Positions 24,820 to 33,863 of a stretch of 64,000 nt of DNA are shown piece after piece. The DNA is taken from NCBI GenBank assembly GCA_910588125.1, contig CAJUPI010000008.1:16786-80785 (forward strand). Direction: 5' to 3'. The notes under the pieces are model-generated. The model was not told the DNA's origin. It searched no databases and worked only from the letters and a program-made list of their open reading frames with translations. The translations under genes and the position numbers were made by a program. This stretch comes from an uncultured Lachnospiraceae bacterium. GTDB lineage: Bacteria; Bacillota; Clostridia; Lachnospirales; Lachnospiraceae. The first letter of the stretch is position 1, and each line of letters starts with the position of its first letter.

Positions 24820-26259
24820 ATGAATTATCGAATTATTTTTTACATAATCGGATGGGTTTTAAATATTGAAGCCGCCTTTATGCTTTTACCTTTTTTTACC
24901 GGCATCGTCTATCAGGAACCGGCGTTGTGGTCCTTTATGATCAGCGGAATTATCTGTCTGGCCATTGGGGTTTCCCTGACCTTTCGCAAACCCCGGCGTC
25001 AGTATTTTTATGTAAAAGAAGGCTATGTAACGGTAGCCTTGAGCTGGGTTTTTTTGAGTATTATGGGATCTCTGCCCTTTTTGCTCAGCGGTTCGATCGC
25101 TCATCCCATCGATGCTTTGTTTGAGACGGTTTCCGGTTTTACCACCACTGGCGCCAGCATTCTGCCTGCCGTAGAGGATCTACCTAAATGTATTCTTCTC
25201 TGGCGCAGCTTTACCCACTGGATCGGCGGCATGGGCGTGTTGGTCTTCCTGCTTTCATTACTGAAGCTGGCCGGCGGTTCCCATATGAATCTGATGAAGG
25301 CAGAAAGCCCCGGCCCCTCTGTAAGCAAGCTGTTGCCCAAGGTCCACTCCACGGCAAAAATACTTTACGGGATTTACATCGTCATGACAATTGCCGAATT
25401 TATTGTCCTGCTCGTTAGCGGTATGCCTGTTTTTGATGCGCTCACCACCTCATTTGGTACGGCCGGAACCGGCGGTTTTGGCATAAAAAATGACAGCATT
25501 GCCAGTTATTCTCCTCTGATTCAGATTGAAGTGACCATCTTTATGATCCTGTTCGGTGTGAATTTCAATTTTTATTTTCTGCTTCTTCTTCGCAAATGGA
25601 AACAGGCCTTCTCCAATGAAGAGGTATGCTGTTATTTTGCCGTTATTGGTGCAGCAATTTTGCTGATCAGCTGGGATATCCGCGGGCTTTATGGAACCTT
25701 TCCCATCGCCCTGCGTGAATCTGCCTTTCAGGTTGGTTCCATCATCACCACGACCGGCTTTGCTACCTGTGATTTCAATCAATGGCCGGAGATATCCCGG
25801 ACCATTTTGGTTATGCTGATGTTTGTGGGGGCCTGTGCCGGAAGCACTGGCGGTGGCATCAAGGTTTCTCGCTTCATTATCCTGATCAAATCCACCGGCA
25901 AAGAACTCAGCAGCTATCTTCATCCCCGCCAGGTAAAGAGCATCCGCATGGACGGCAAATCAATCGATCATGAGGTAGTACGCAATATTAATGTATTCAT
26001 GATTGTTTACCTCTTGATTTTTGCCGTTTCTTTATTGGTATTGGCTTGTGACGGCACGGATTTGATCACCAATTTCACTGCTGTCGCCGCCACCTTCAAC
26101 AATATTGGCCCCGGCCTGGAGTTAGTCGGCCCTTCCGCCAATTTCGGATTATTTTCCAATCCGGCAAAGCTGATGCTGATCTTTGACATGCTTGCCGGAA
26201 GGCTGGAAATCTTCCCACTGCTTTTACTGTTTGTACCCGATATCTGGAGAAAATTCTAA
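24820..26259 (+). CDS. trkH: Trk potassium uptake channel subunit TrkH
   Basis: A 479-residue K+ channel/transporter. All four pore loops are visible: TVSGFTTTGAS, TSFGTAGTGGFG, ITTTGFATCDF and AATFNNIGPGLE, each supplying a selectivity-filter glycine. The GSTGGGIK sequence after the third loop and RLEIFPLLLLFVPDIW at the end are typical of TrkH. It forms an operon with trkA. No terminator is obvious after the stop; the convergent TRAP binding-protein gene ends 106 bases away. Confidence 0.96.
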   Translation: MNYRIIFYIIGWVLNIEAAFMLLPFFTGIVYQEPALWSFMISGIICLAIGVSLTFRKPRRQYFYVKEGYVTVALSWVFLSIMGSLPFLLSGSIAHPIDALFETVSGFTTTGASILPAVEDLPKCILLWRSFTHWIGGMGVLVFLLSLLKLAGGSHMNLMKAESPGPSVSKLLPKVHSTAKILYGIYIVMTIAEFIVLLVSGMPVFDALTTSFGTAGTGGFGIKNDSIASYSPLIQIEVTIFMILFGVNFNFYFLLLLRKWKQAFSNEEVCCYFAVIGAAILLISWDIRGLYGTFPIALRESAFQVGSIITTTGFATCDFNQWPEISRTILVMLMFVGACAGSTGGGIKVSRFIILIKSTGKELSSYLHPRQVKSIRMDGKSIDHEVVRNINVFMIVYLLIFAVSLLVLACDGTDLITNFTAVAATFNNIGPGLELVGPSANFGLFSNPAKLMLIFDMLAGRLEIFPLLLLFVPDIWRKF

Positions 26260-26365
26260 AAGTCTCCGTCCCTGGCAGCAAGCTGGTTTTCCGGCTCTTG
26301 CTCTGCTGCCGGGGGTTATTCCGGCGAAATCACAGTTTCCTGAGATGGCCCTGGCTTTTCTCCAT

Positions 26366-27415
26366 TCATTTTTCCCCCTCCGCCTCAATCCGTTCAATTA
26401 CATCCATATAATCAGCACAATATTTCTGATAGATTGGCATCATGGCCTCCCGAAATCGTATCCGTTCTTCTATGGGCATTTCCACTACCGTACATCCGGC
26501 AGCACGTACCCGCTTCTCTGATGCCTTTGCGCGTTGCGTCCACAATTCCCTTTCATACAAAGCGGACGCATGGGCGCACTCACGGATGATCTCCTGATCT
26601 TCCAAAGACAGCTTCCCCCAGGTATATTCCGACATTAGCTGCATCTCCGGTACTCGGGTATGTTCGTCTACCGAATAATAAGGGGCTACCTCGTAATGCC
26701 GCACAGATTCATAGGAGGGCCAATTATTCTCCGCTCCGTCAATGGTCCCTGTCTCCAAAGCCGAATATACCTCTTCATAAGCCATCGGTACTGCTTCCCC
26801 TCCTAAAACTTCTATCATCACCCGCATTAACTCCGACTCCTGTACCCGAATTCTCAATCCCCGAATATCCTCCAGCTTTTGAATCGGAGTCTTGGTACAA
26901 TAAAAATTTCTCACTCCGGCATCATACCACGACAGGCCTACCAGCCCGGAGCCTGCCAGCAATTCCATAAATTCTTCCCCAATATCCCCATCCAGAACAT
27001 TCCACATATGATCGGAACCGGTGTACAAATAAGGCATTTGCAGCACATTTAATCCCGATACGAATTCTGACAGTGGAGAAAGCGAGACTCTCGCAAAATC
27101 AATTCCTCCAAACTGTAATTGTTCAATAATCGTCCGCTCATCTCCCAATACGCCTTTTGCATTCACCAAAATCTCAATTCTTCCTTCTGTCCGCTCTTTA
27201 ACCAGCTCTGCAAAACGGTAAGCTCCCAGGGTCGTCGGATAATCCTCTGCCTGGTTTTCCGCATAAGTAAATACATATTCCGGAGCTGTCGTCCGTGCTT
27301 CCTTTGGTTCGGTTCTTTCACAGGCGCTTATGCCGATTCCTATTGCACAAAAAAATATTCCTGCCAGCATCCGGTTTCGAACATATTTTAAAGAAAAAAT
27401 GTGGTTTCTTTTCAT
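26366..27415 (-). CDS. TRAP transporter substrate-binding lipoprotein (DctP family), copy 1
   Basis: A 349-residue extracytoplasmic binding protein. The N-terminus is a lipoprotein signal: MKRNHIFSL, a hydrophobic stretch, then GISAC as lipobox with acylated Cys. DctP family motifs include GAYRFAELVKERTEGRIEI, the arginine-containing LRIRVQESELM (carboxylate contact in this family), and ETGTIDGAENNWPSY. The ATG at 27415 has a GGGAACGGGAG site; codons further upstream lie in fold-back repeat B. It lies 193 bases after dctM with the repeat between, so expression may be separate. It differs clearly from the second DctP at 29517, so the permease may serve two ligands. Confidence 0.9.
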   Translation of the reverse strand: MKRNHIFSLKYVRNRMLAGIFFCAIGIGISACERTEPKEARTTAPEYVFTYAENQAEDYPTTLGAYRFAELVKERTEGRIEILVNAKGVLGDERTIIEQLQFGGIDFARVSLSPLSEFVSGLNVLQMPYLYTGSDHMWNVLDGDIGEEFMELLAGSGLVGLSWYDAGVRNFYCTKTPIQKLEDIRGLRIRVQESELMRVMIEVLGGEAVPMAYEEVYSALETGTIDGAENNWPSYESVRHYEVAPYYSVDEHTRVPEMQLMSEYTWGKLSLEDQEIIRECAHASALYERELWTQRAKASEKRVRAAGCTVVEMPIEERIRFREAMMPIYQKYCADYMDVIERIEAEGEK

Positions 27416-27470
27416 CTCCCGTTCCCTTTCCCTTATCTTCCTGCCGTTTATTCTTATTATACGAAAAAAG

Positions 27471-27574
27471 AGGGTGTTGCAAAATAGGTCATTTGCCATT
27501 TCCTTATCCTGTGTTCGGGGACAGCCGGACACTGAATAAGAGAAATGGCGAATAACTTATTTTGCAACACCCCC
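27471..27574. repeat. Fold-back repeat, copy B (MITE-like)
   Basis: About 104 bases with matching ends GGGTGTTGCAAAATA and TATTTTGCAACACCC. The arms pair for about 45 bases (CATTTGCCATTTCCTTAT against ATAAGAGAAATGGCGAAT). It shares its outer 15 bases with copy A almost exactly. It lies between dctM and the downstream DctP gene, where it could end or stabilise the upstream message. Confidence 0.72.
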
Positions 27575-27607
27575 ACAGAACATAAAATCAGCACAAGTCC
27601 TGCCGCA

Positions 27608-28900
27608 CTATCCCATCAATCCCGGCAGCCACAAACTGATCGCCGGAATAAATGTAATCAAAAGCAGGGAAATCACCATGCAAAGATAAAACGGCAAGGT
27701 AGCCTTTACTACCTTTTCCATCGGCAGCTTCGCAATCGCCGAACCAATAAACAACACCGCGCCAACCGGTGGGGTCAGCAGGCCGATACCACAGTTCAAC
27801 ACAACCATGATACCGAACTGGATCGGGTCAATACCTATCGAGGTGGCAATGGGCAAAAGAATCGGGGTGGCAATCAAAATGATCGGTGCCATATCCATAA
27901 TACAGCCCAGCACCAGTAAAATCAAATTCAGCAACAAAGCCAAAATATAAGGATTTCTGGTCAGGCCGGTAATCGCATTTGCTGCCAGATCCGGCACATG
28001 CAGCCTTGTGAGACAAAAACCAAATACTGCTGACGTCGAAATCAAAATCAATACGATAGAAAGGGTGGCAACACAGTCGTCCAATGCCTTCCATACCCCT
28101 TTCCAGTCCAATCCCTTATATACAAACACGCTCACCAGCAAGCTGTAGATAACCGCAATTGCCGCTGATTCTGTGGCAGTGAAAACACCGCCAACCACGC
28201 CGAATACCACAATTAATACTGCTGCCAGCGCCCAGATCGACACACTCAGCTGTTTTAAAAGATTGACAATGGAAAACGGTTCTCCCTTGGGATAATTCCG
28301 CTTTACAGAAATAATATAGGAACCAATCATCAGGCATCCCGCCAAAAGCGCCCCCGGAACATAGCCTGCCAGAAACAGAGAACCGACAGAAATTCCACCT
28401 GCCGTGGTGGCATAGATTACCATATTATGGCTGGGAGGAACTAGCAATCCTTCACAGGAAGAGGTGATCGTAACGGCAGTCGAGAAATCGGCATCGTACC
28501 CCTGATCCACCATCATCGGAATCAGAATCGAACCCAGAGATGCCGTATCTGCAGAGGCAGATCCAGAAATACCGCCAAAGAAATAGGAAGCTACGATATT
28601 CACCATCGCCATACCGCCGCGCATCCAACCTACACAGGCATTTGCCAGAGCGATCAGCTTTTCCGAAATACCACCGGAACCCATCAGTACCCCCATGGTG
28701 ATAAAGAACGGCACAGCCATCAGGCTAAAAGAGCTGATACCTTTTACCATATACTGGCAGATATTAGAGAGGGGCAGCCCCTGGGCCATCAGACAAAGCA
28801 CAGATGCCAGACCAACGGCATAGGCAATCGGAAACCGCAGAAAAATCATTACAAAAAAGCTGCCAAGCAACACAGCAATCGCCATGGTATTTGCATCCAT
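27608..28900 (-). CDS. TRAP transporter large permease (DctM)
   Basis: A 430-residue protein with about 12 membrane helices. Typical family stretches are SSFSLMAVPFFITMGVLMG, GGISGSASADTASLGSILIP, and NCGIGLLTPPVGAVLF. It is the ion-coupled (usually Na+) transport subunit of a tripartite TRAP system, taking up organic acids or related anions. Its ATG overlaps the dctQ stop by one base (TAATG), so translation is coupled. It is the last gene before repeat B. Confidence 0.95.
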   Translation of the reverse strand: MDANTMAIAVLLGSFFVMIFLRFPIAYAVGLASVLCLMAQGLPLSNICQYMVKGISSFSLMAVPFFITMGVLMGSGGISEKLIALANACVGWMRGGMAMVNIVASYFFGGISGSASADTASLGSILIPMMVDQGYDADFSTAVTITSSCEGLLVPPSHNMVIYATTAGGISVGSLFLAGYVPGALLAGCLMIGSYIISVKRNYPKGEPFSIVNLLKQLSVSIWALAAVLIVVFGVVGGVFTATESAAIAVIYSLLVSVFVYKGLDWKGVWKALDDCVATLSIVLILISTSAVFGFCLTRLHVPDLAANAITGLTRNPYILALLLNLILLVLGCIMDMAPIILIATPILLPIATSIGIDPIQFGIMVVLNCGIGLLTPPVGAVLFIGSAIAKLPMEKVVKATLPFYLCMVISLLLITFIPAISLWLPGLMG

Positions 28901-29424
28901 TACGCCTCACCCTCCTTTACAAAAATCATCTTCACATGATTATAAAGTGCTTCAATCTCAAATACCAGCATCGCCACTCCGGCCAGTGGTACCGGGAAGT
29001 ACATCCAGAACCTAGACAGCCATGGCATACTCTCATAAGCGCCGCGGCCGCCAATCGTCTGCGCATACTGCCAGCCTACCACGATCATAATCAAGGCCAG
29101 CACCAGCACAGCAAAATCAGCAAGAATATCCAGAAAACGAATCAGCGCCTTTGGAAGATAAGAGTCCAGGGCTGTCATCCGGATATGGGAACCATTGCGA
29201 ATCGCCAACGCTGCCGAAAGCACTGCCATATAAGACATCAATGTCAACACTACCTGCTCTGACCACGCCGGATCCGGAATGAACGGAATATATCTTCCAC
29301 AAACGGCCATAGAGGTAATCGCAATATCCGCAATCAAAAGCAATTTACAAATCACGAGGGTTATCTTATATACAATATCGTATATCGGTTTAATCTTATC
29401 GATCGACTCAAAAATCCCAGGCAT
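28900..29424 (-). CDS. TRAP transporter small permease (DctQ)
   Basis: A 174-residue membrane protein with four helices, the scaffold partner of DctM. Family features include CGRYIPFIPDPAWSEQV, NGSHIRMTALDSYLP and a final helix ending in a short cytoplasmic tail. AAAGGAG lies 7 bases before the ATG at 29424; the earlier in-frame codons would run into the intergenic hairpin. Together with the downstream dctM and upstream binding protein it makes a complete TRAP transporter. Confidence 0.92.
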   Translation of the reverse strand: MPGIFESIDKIKPIYDIVYKITLVICKLLLIADIAITSMAVCGRYIPFIPDPAWSEQVVLTLMSYMAVLSAALAIRNGSHIRMTALDSYLPKALIRFLDILADFAVLVLALIMIVVGWQYAQTIGGRGAYESMPWLSRFWMYFPVPLAGVAMLVFEIEALYNHVKMIFVKEGEA

Positions 29425-29450
29425 AATTACTCCTTTCCTGTTATACAATA

Positions 29451-29486
29451 CGGGCACAAAAGATCCGTATCGAATTTTTGTGCCCG
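29451..29486. other. Intercistronic hairpin between dctP and dctQ
   Basis: CGGGCACAAAA and TTTTGTGCCCG pair perfectly for 11 bases around a 14-base loop. There is no T-run after it on the minus strand, so it is probably an mRNA-stabilising or processing element. Such elements raise binding-protein mRNA relative to permease mRNA in transport operons. Confidence 0.65.
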
Positions 29487-29516
29487 CAAAAACCTACCTC
29501 TTCAGATTTTGATTTC

Positions 29517-30635
29517 TTACTGCATATCTACGATCTGCTGATATAGATCGGCATAAGCGGAGGTATTTTCTTCCACTACCTTCTTACAGGCTTCCTGCCA
29601 TGGAGCTTTGTCAGAAACTTCAACCACATTACAGCCCTCTGCCTTCAATTCTTCCAAAACCTTGTTCTCAGCCTCCTCAGAAATCTGACGGTTGTACTCA
29701 GAAGCCAGCTTGGATGCTTCCATCATTGCTGCCTGCTGATTCTCTGTCAGCTTATCCCATGCATCATCAGTGATAATCACCTGAATTGCTCCCAGAGTAT
29801 GTCCATCCAGGATCAGATTGTTGGCAACCTCCGGGAATGCATTGGACTTATAGTTGGCAATCGGCTGCTCAGCACCGTCAACTACTCCGGTCTGCAGCGC
29901 GGAATACAGTTCACCAAAAGCCACAACAGTAGGAGATGCACCCAATCCTTCAACCATGCCGTTCATAATCGGATCGTTGGACACGCGCAGCTTCATGCCT
30001 GCCAGATCCTCCAGGGAATTCACCGGATTCTTGGTAAAGAAATGGCGGAAACCTTCCTCACCATAGAACAGGCCTCTCACCCCTGTGCCATTGTCATGGG
30101 GCTCAAGCAGGAATTCCGGAGCCAGATCTGAGGTCGCAAAATTCCAGAAATGATCCCGGTTCACAAAAGTATAGGGGATAGATAACAGCATGGATTTCTC
30201 GCCGCCGTAGCTGGTCAGGGCAAACGCGGAGATACGGGACATGTCGATCGTTCCACCACCGCCCAACATGGTATCCAGCACATCATTTTCCGATCCCAGA
30301 ACACCGGATGCCTGCAGATCAATGGTGATAGAACCTCCCGATAATTCCTCAACCTTCTCTTTGAAATAAGAGTCCGTCTGTCCTACGATAGTATCCAGAG
30401 GATTTACCTCGGCATATACTAAAGTCACAGCCGGATCATTGGCTGCCGCCGCCCCGGAAGCATCACCAGCCGCCTCACTGGTCTCTTCTCCGGCGGCTGC
30501 CGGAGCCTCTGCTGCCGTGGTGTCAGTCGGTGCTGCCGTGGTAGCGGGAGCATCCGGCTCCTTCAATCCACAGCCGGACAGTGATGCAACTACCATAGCC
30601 GCACATAATGCCGTGCTAACCCATCTTTTTTTCAT
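29517..30635 (-). CDS. TRAP transporter substrate-binding lipoprotein (DctP family), copy 2
   Basis: A 372-residue lipoprotein. Signal: MKKRWVSTALCAAMVV followed by lipobox LSGC. Residues 25-70 are an Ala/Thr/Glu-rich linker (TTAAPTDTTAAEAPAAAG) tethering the binding domain to the membrane. DctP motifs: GQTDSYFKEKVEELSGG, the conserved LAGMKLRVSNDPI arginine segment, and LQTGVVDGAEQPIANY. It is the first gene of the transporter operon, upstream of dctQ and dctM, and is probably the main binding protein. AGGAGG lies 7 bases before the start. Confidence 0.94.
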   Translation of the reverse strand: MKKRWVSTALCAAMVVASLSGCGLKEPDAPATTAAPTDTTAAEAPAAAGEETSEAAGDASGAAAANDPAVTLVYAEVNPLDTIVGQTDSYFKEKVEELSGGSITIDLQASGVLGSENDVLDTMLGGGGTIDMSRISAFALTSYGGEKSMLLSIPYTFVNRDHFWNFATSDLAPEFLLEPHDNGTGVRGLFYGEEGFRHFFTKNPVNSLEDLAGMKLRVSNDPIMNGMVEGLGASPTVVAFGELYSALQTGVVDGAEQPIANYKSNAFPEVANNLILDGHTLGAIQVIITDDAWDKLTENQQAAMMEASKLASEYNRQISEEAENKVLEELKAEGCNVVEVSDKAPWQEACKKVVEENTSAYADLYQQIVDMQ

Positions 30636-30695
30636 AACACATTTCCTCCTTATCTTTTTATAAAGTATCTCTGGAATCCTTGTAAAATTCAGAAG

Positions 30696-30724
30696 ATATT
30701 ATCATTATAAGTCAAAAATGCCAA
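30696..30724 (-). promoter_or_regulatory. Possible promoter for the TRAP operon
   Basis: Minus strand TTGGCA and TAATAT with a 17-base spacer; an overlapping TATAAT lacks a proper -35, as expected where an activator is needed. The AraC-type regulator encoded just upstream is the likely activator. No direct-repeat binding site could be fixed by eye. Confidence 0.4.
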
Positions 30725-30805
30725 AAAGAAAATGGTAAATTTTTGTGAATCCTAGTATATTTTTAACCTGTCCAAGATAAGTTTTTATACATTTCAGACA
30801 AACCG

Positions 30806-31669
30806 CTATTTTCCATGACGAAAACATTGAACCCGGTATTCTGTAGGGCTGATACCGGTAACCCGTCGAAACACTTTGGTAAAATAATTGGAGTCCCCAT
30901 ATCCGACAGCCTTGCCGATCTCTTTAATGTTGGCCGTTGGCTCTTCCAGGCGCCTTTTTGCTTCTTCTACCCGATAATCGGTCAAATAGGAAATGAAATT
31001 CTGCCCAAAGCACTGCTTAAACAGTTTGCAAAAATAAGCCTCCGAATAATTCATCGTTCGGGCCAGCTCCTGCATGGAGATATCATACATATAATTTTCA
31101 TGGATATAACGCGTAATCATCTCCCGCACCCCAGACAGACGCGAATTCTCCAGCTCTTCTGTCTCCTCCATAAGAAGATGGGATATCTCCTCTGGATTCT
31201 CTTCTATCCGTTTTCCCTCCGATGGCCAAATAGCGCTGTTCTCTCCAGCAGCTCCTCTTTCCTCCCGATATTTTTCTATATTCTGCTTTTGTACTTCCTC
31301 CGCCAGACGGATAGCCTCCTCCACTACTATCATCAGTTCCCGCTCTTCATAAGGCTTTAACAGATAGTCCAACGCTCGCACGGTGATCGCTTTCCTGGCA
31401 TAGGCAAACTCGTCAAAAGCTGTCAAAAAAATGATACAGCAGTCCTTATCCTTCTTACGGATTCTCTCAGCCGCCTCAATCCCATTGACCCCCGGCATCT
31501 CAATATCCAAGATCGCTACTTGAATATCATGTTCTTCATAAATTTCCAACGCCTCTCTGCCATTCTCCGCCTGAAAAATAACACACCGTTCTCCCAGATT
31601 TTTATGCAGGGTTTTATATAACACCGCTCTCTCTAGCATCTCATCATCCGCGATCAGCAAATGAACCAT
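30806..31669 (-). CDS. YesN-type response regulator (receiver + AraC HTH)
   Basis: A 287-residue regulator. The receiver domain shows LLIADDEMLERAVLYKTL, the phospho-acceptor Asp in VAILDIEMPGVNGIEA, and FLTAFDEFAYARKA with YLLKPYEE. A linker of about 45 residues leads to an AraC-type double HTH (ISMQELARTMNYSEAYFCKL and IKEIGKAVGYGDSNYFTKVF). The ATG lies 26 bases inside the histidine kinase gene with GGAGGGAG upstream, so the two are cotranslated. The TRAP operon follows 170 bases downstream in the same direction; control of sugar-acid or carboxylate uptake is likely, by analogy to other YesMN/TRAP pairs. Confidence 0.94.
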   Translation of the reverse strand: MVHLLIADDEMLERAVLYKTLHKNLGERCVIFQAENGREALEIYEEHDIQVAILDIEMPGVNGIEAAERIRKKDKDCCIIFLTAFDEFAYARKAITVRALDYLLKPYEERELMIVVEEAIRLAEEVQKQNIEKYREERGAAGENSAIWPSEGKRIEENPEEISHLLMEETEELENSRLSGVREMITRYIHENYMYDISMQELARTMNYSEAYFCKLFKQCFGQNFISYLTDYRVEEAKRRLEEPTANIKEIGKAVGYGDSNYFTKVFRRVTGISPTEYRVQCFRHGK

Positions 31670-33161
31670 TTGCTCCCTCCTTTTCTTCCTGTGGTATCTG
31701 AATCTGGATCACCGTCCCCTGATCCTTTTTGCCATAGATCCACATCTCCCCTTCTTGATATATGGTTCGTATTCTTTGGTAAATATTGCCCAACCCGATC
31801 CCTACTTTTGCCGTATGATTTTCTTTTAACGCGATCTCCAGCTGCCGCCGGACTTCCTCATCCATTCCGGTTCCCGTGTCCGCCACGGATATCTTTAATC
31901 CCTCTTCCCTCTTCCAGACACGAAGAAATACCCTTCCTCCCTGTTCCTTTTTGGCTACCCCATGGACTATTGCATTCTCCACCAACGGCTGCAAGGTAAA
32001 CGCCGGGATACGCACCACTGCTGCTTCTACCTCGATGCTCTCATCGTAACGGATCCGGTTCCCAAAACGCATTTTTTGGATATACATATAATCTCTCACT
32101 ACTTTCAGCTCCTGCTCCAGCGGCACAATTTGTTCCGTAGTTTTCAAATTATAGCGAAACAGATTGCTCATGCTGGTTATCATCTTCTCGGTGGTAGATG
32201 CATCCTCCAGCCTTGCCATACAAGCGATAATGTTCAGCGTATTGAACAGAAAATGAGGATTGATTTGGCTCTTCAGCAATTCCATACGGGCGGCTTCGAG
32301 CCGCTTCTCTGTCTCCATTTTTTCCATTTCTTCTTTATGAAGCAGCTCGGAAATTTCGTGATTTTTCATCAACGTATGAATATATCCCTCTGTGGCATGC
32401 TTCATGCGGTTAAATGCCTGAACCATCTCCCCCATCTCATCCCGGTTTTCCACCGTTAAATCTTCACCGCTGAAATCGTTGATGGCAATCTTCCTGGTAG
32501 CCTCAGCCAGTTTCTCCATCGGATCCACTACGGCATGAGAAAGTAATCGAGTAAAAAAAATCATCACAAAAATCATCACCACAGAAAGCAACAAAATCAG
32601 ATATGGCATCCCGTAAAAAAAGGGGACCCGTTTCTGGTAACTGGCGTCTCCGTCCGCCATCGTCAGCTGAAGCAGCCGGCGGGCATAGGTTCCAAGATAG
32701 TCCTGCATCGCATATACTTGATATAATTGAGTGATATAGCCCTGCATTTCCGGCCCCATCTCCAATATCTCATCTCGTGAAAAACAATATCGTTCATAGG
32801 CATTATGGATATTCCAAGTTCTGGCATATCGTTCCGCTCCCACTGTGAGATAATCAAAGGGCAGTCTTTCTAAGCTTTTTCCGGTTGTTTGGTATGCCTT
32901 TTCATAGCGCTCCCTGTTTTCTTCTGTCCGATTCCGTATGTATGCTTTAAACGCCTGGGCTTCCAGCTCGATCGCTTCCTGAAAATCATAGCATTTTGAA
33001 TTGTCATCCAGAATAATATTGATATTTCCCAGGGCAAAATCCATCAGCAGAAAACTAAATACAGCAGATACACCGATCACCAGAATAATCAGACAGACAT
33101 AGACTCCCAGTTTTTTCTTTAAGGAGGTTCCCAGCCATATTTCTTTTATATATGCATGCAT
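31644..33161 (-). CDS. YesM-type sensor histidine kinase
   Basis: A 505-residue membrane sensor. One helix near residues 18-40 and another near 185-207 enclose an extracellular sensor region of about 145 residues. A HAMP domain follows (VVDPMEKLAEATRKIAIND), then the His_kinase domain with phospho-accepting His in LKSQINPHFLFNTLNIIA and an ATP site with ENAIVHG and GIGLGNIYQRI. This architecture is the LytS/YesM class and is paired with the AraC-type regulator by a 26-base overlap. The ligand is unknown; the neighbourhood suggests the TRAP substrate. The 149-base gap upstream holds no clear promoter. Confidence 0.94.
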   Translation of the reverse strand: MHAYIKEIWLGTSLKKKLGVYVCLIILVIGVSAVFSFLLMDFALGNINIILDDNSKCYDFQEAIELEAQAFKAYIRNRTEENRERYEKAYQTTGKSLERLPFDYLTVGAERYARTWNIHNAYERYCFSRDEILEMGPEMQGYITQLYQVYAMQDYLGTYARRLLQLTMADGDASYQKRVPFFYGMPYLILLLSVVMIFVMIFFTRLLSHAVVDPMEKLAEATRKIAINDFSGEDLTVENRDEMGEMVQAFNRMKHATEGYIHTLMKNHEISELLHKEEMEKMETEKRLEAARMELLKSQINPHFLFNTLNIIACMARLEDASTTEKMITSMSNLFRYNLKTTEQIVPLEQELKVVRDYMYIQKMRFGNRIRYDESIEVEAAVVRIPAFTLQPLVENAIVHGVAKKEQGGRVFLRVWKREEGLKISVADTGTGMDEEVRRQLEIALKENHTAKVGIGLGNIYQRIRTIYQEGEMWIYGKKDQGTVIQIQIPQEEKEGANGSFADRG

Positions 33162-33310
33162 TCCAATCCTGCTTTCCCTTTTCTTTTTCCTGTTGCCTGT
33201 GCTTTAATCAATCAAAGCCCCTATCCGTATGTCTGTTTTTCCAAAGCTGCAGATATACCGGCCAGGAGCTTTTCTTGTTTTTGAAACGGCACCCTCAATG
33301 GACAAGGGTA

Positions 33311-33835
33311 TTATTTTCCTTCATAAACGATGGCAGATTCTACTGGATAATTTTTCAGCTTCTCCCGGCCGCATAATCCGGCAAGTTCCATGACAAAACA
33401 TATTTTTACTACCTTGCCGCCTAATTGCTCCACTAATCCGGTGATAGCTTCTATCGTACCTCCGGTAGCAATCAAATCATCAATAATAACCACCCTTTGC
33501 CCCGGCCTGATAGCATCTTTATGAATCTCAATCTCGGCTGTGCCATATTCCAGCTCATACTTTGCTGAAACCGTTTCTCTTGGCAGTTTTCCCTTTTTGC
33601 GCACCGGCACAAAGCTTTTATGGCTGGCATACGCCACCGGCATACCAAATATAAAGCCTCGCGATTCCGGCCCTAGCACCACATCAAAATCCAGGCCCTC
33701 CACCATTTTCAACAATGTATCAATAGCCAGCTCTAGCCCTTTGGCATCCTGCAAAATCGATGTCACATCCCGAAAAATAATTCCTGGTTCCGGAAAATCC
33801 GGAATACTAATCACATAATCTTCTAATTTCTTCAT
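33311..33835 (-). CDS. apt: Adenine phosphoribosyltransferase
   Basis: A 174-residue salvage enzyme converting adenine and PRPP to AMP. The PRPP-binding motif is VVIIDDLIATGGTIEAI; other family blocks are DFPEPGIIFRDVTSILQD near the start and GPESRGFIFGMPVAY in the middle. Length is standard. It follows the GH10-like gene after 28 bases and ends the local minus-strand group. No relA follows, unlike in many Firmicutes. Confidence 0.97.
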   Translation of the reverse strand: MKKLEDYVISIPDFPEPGIIFRDVTSILQDAKGLELAIDTLLKMVEGLDFDVVLGPESRGFIFGMPVAYASHKSFVPVRKKGKLPRETVSAKYELEYGTAEIEIHKDAIRPGQRVVIIDDLIATGGTIEAITGLVEQLGGKVVKICFVMELAGLCGREKLKNYPVESAIVYEGK

Positions 33836-33863
33836 CTTTGGCCTTTCCCCTTCCTGTCAACAA

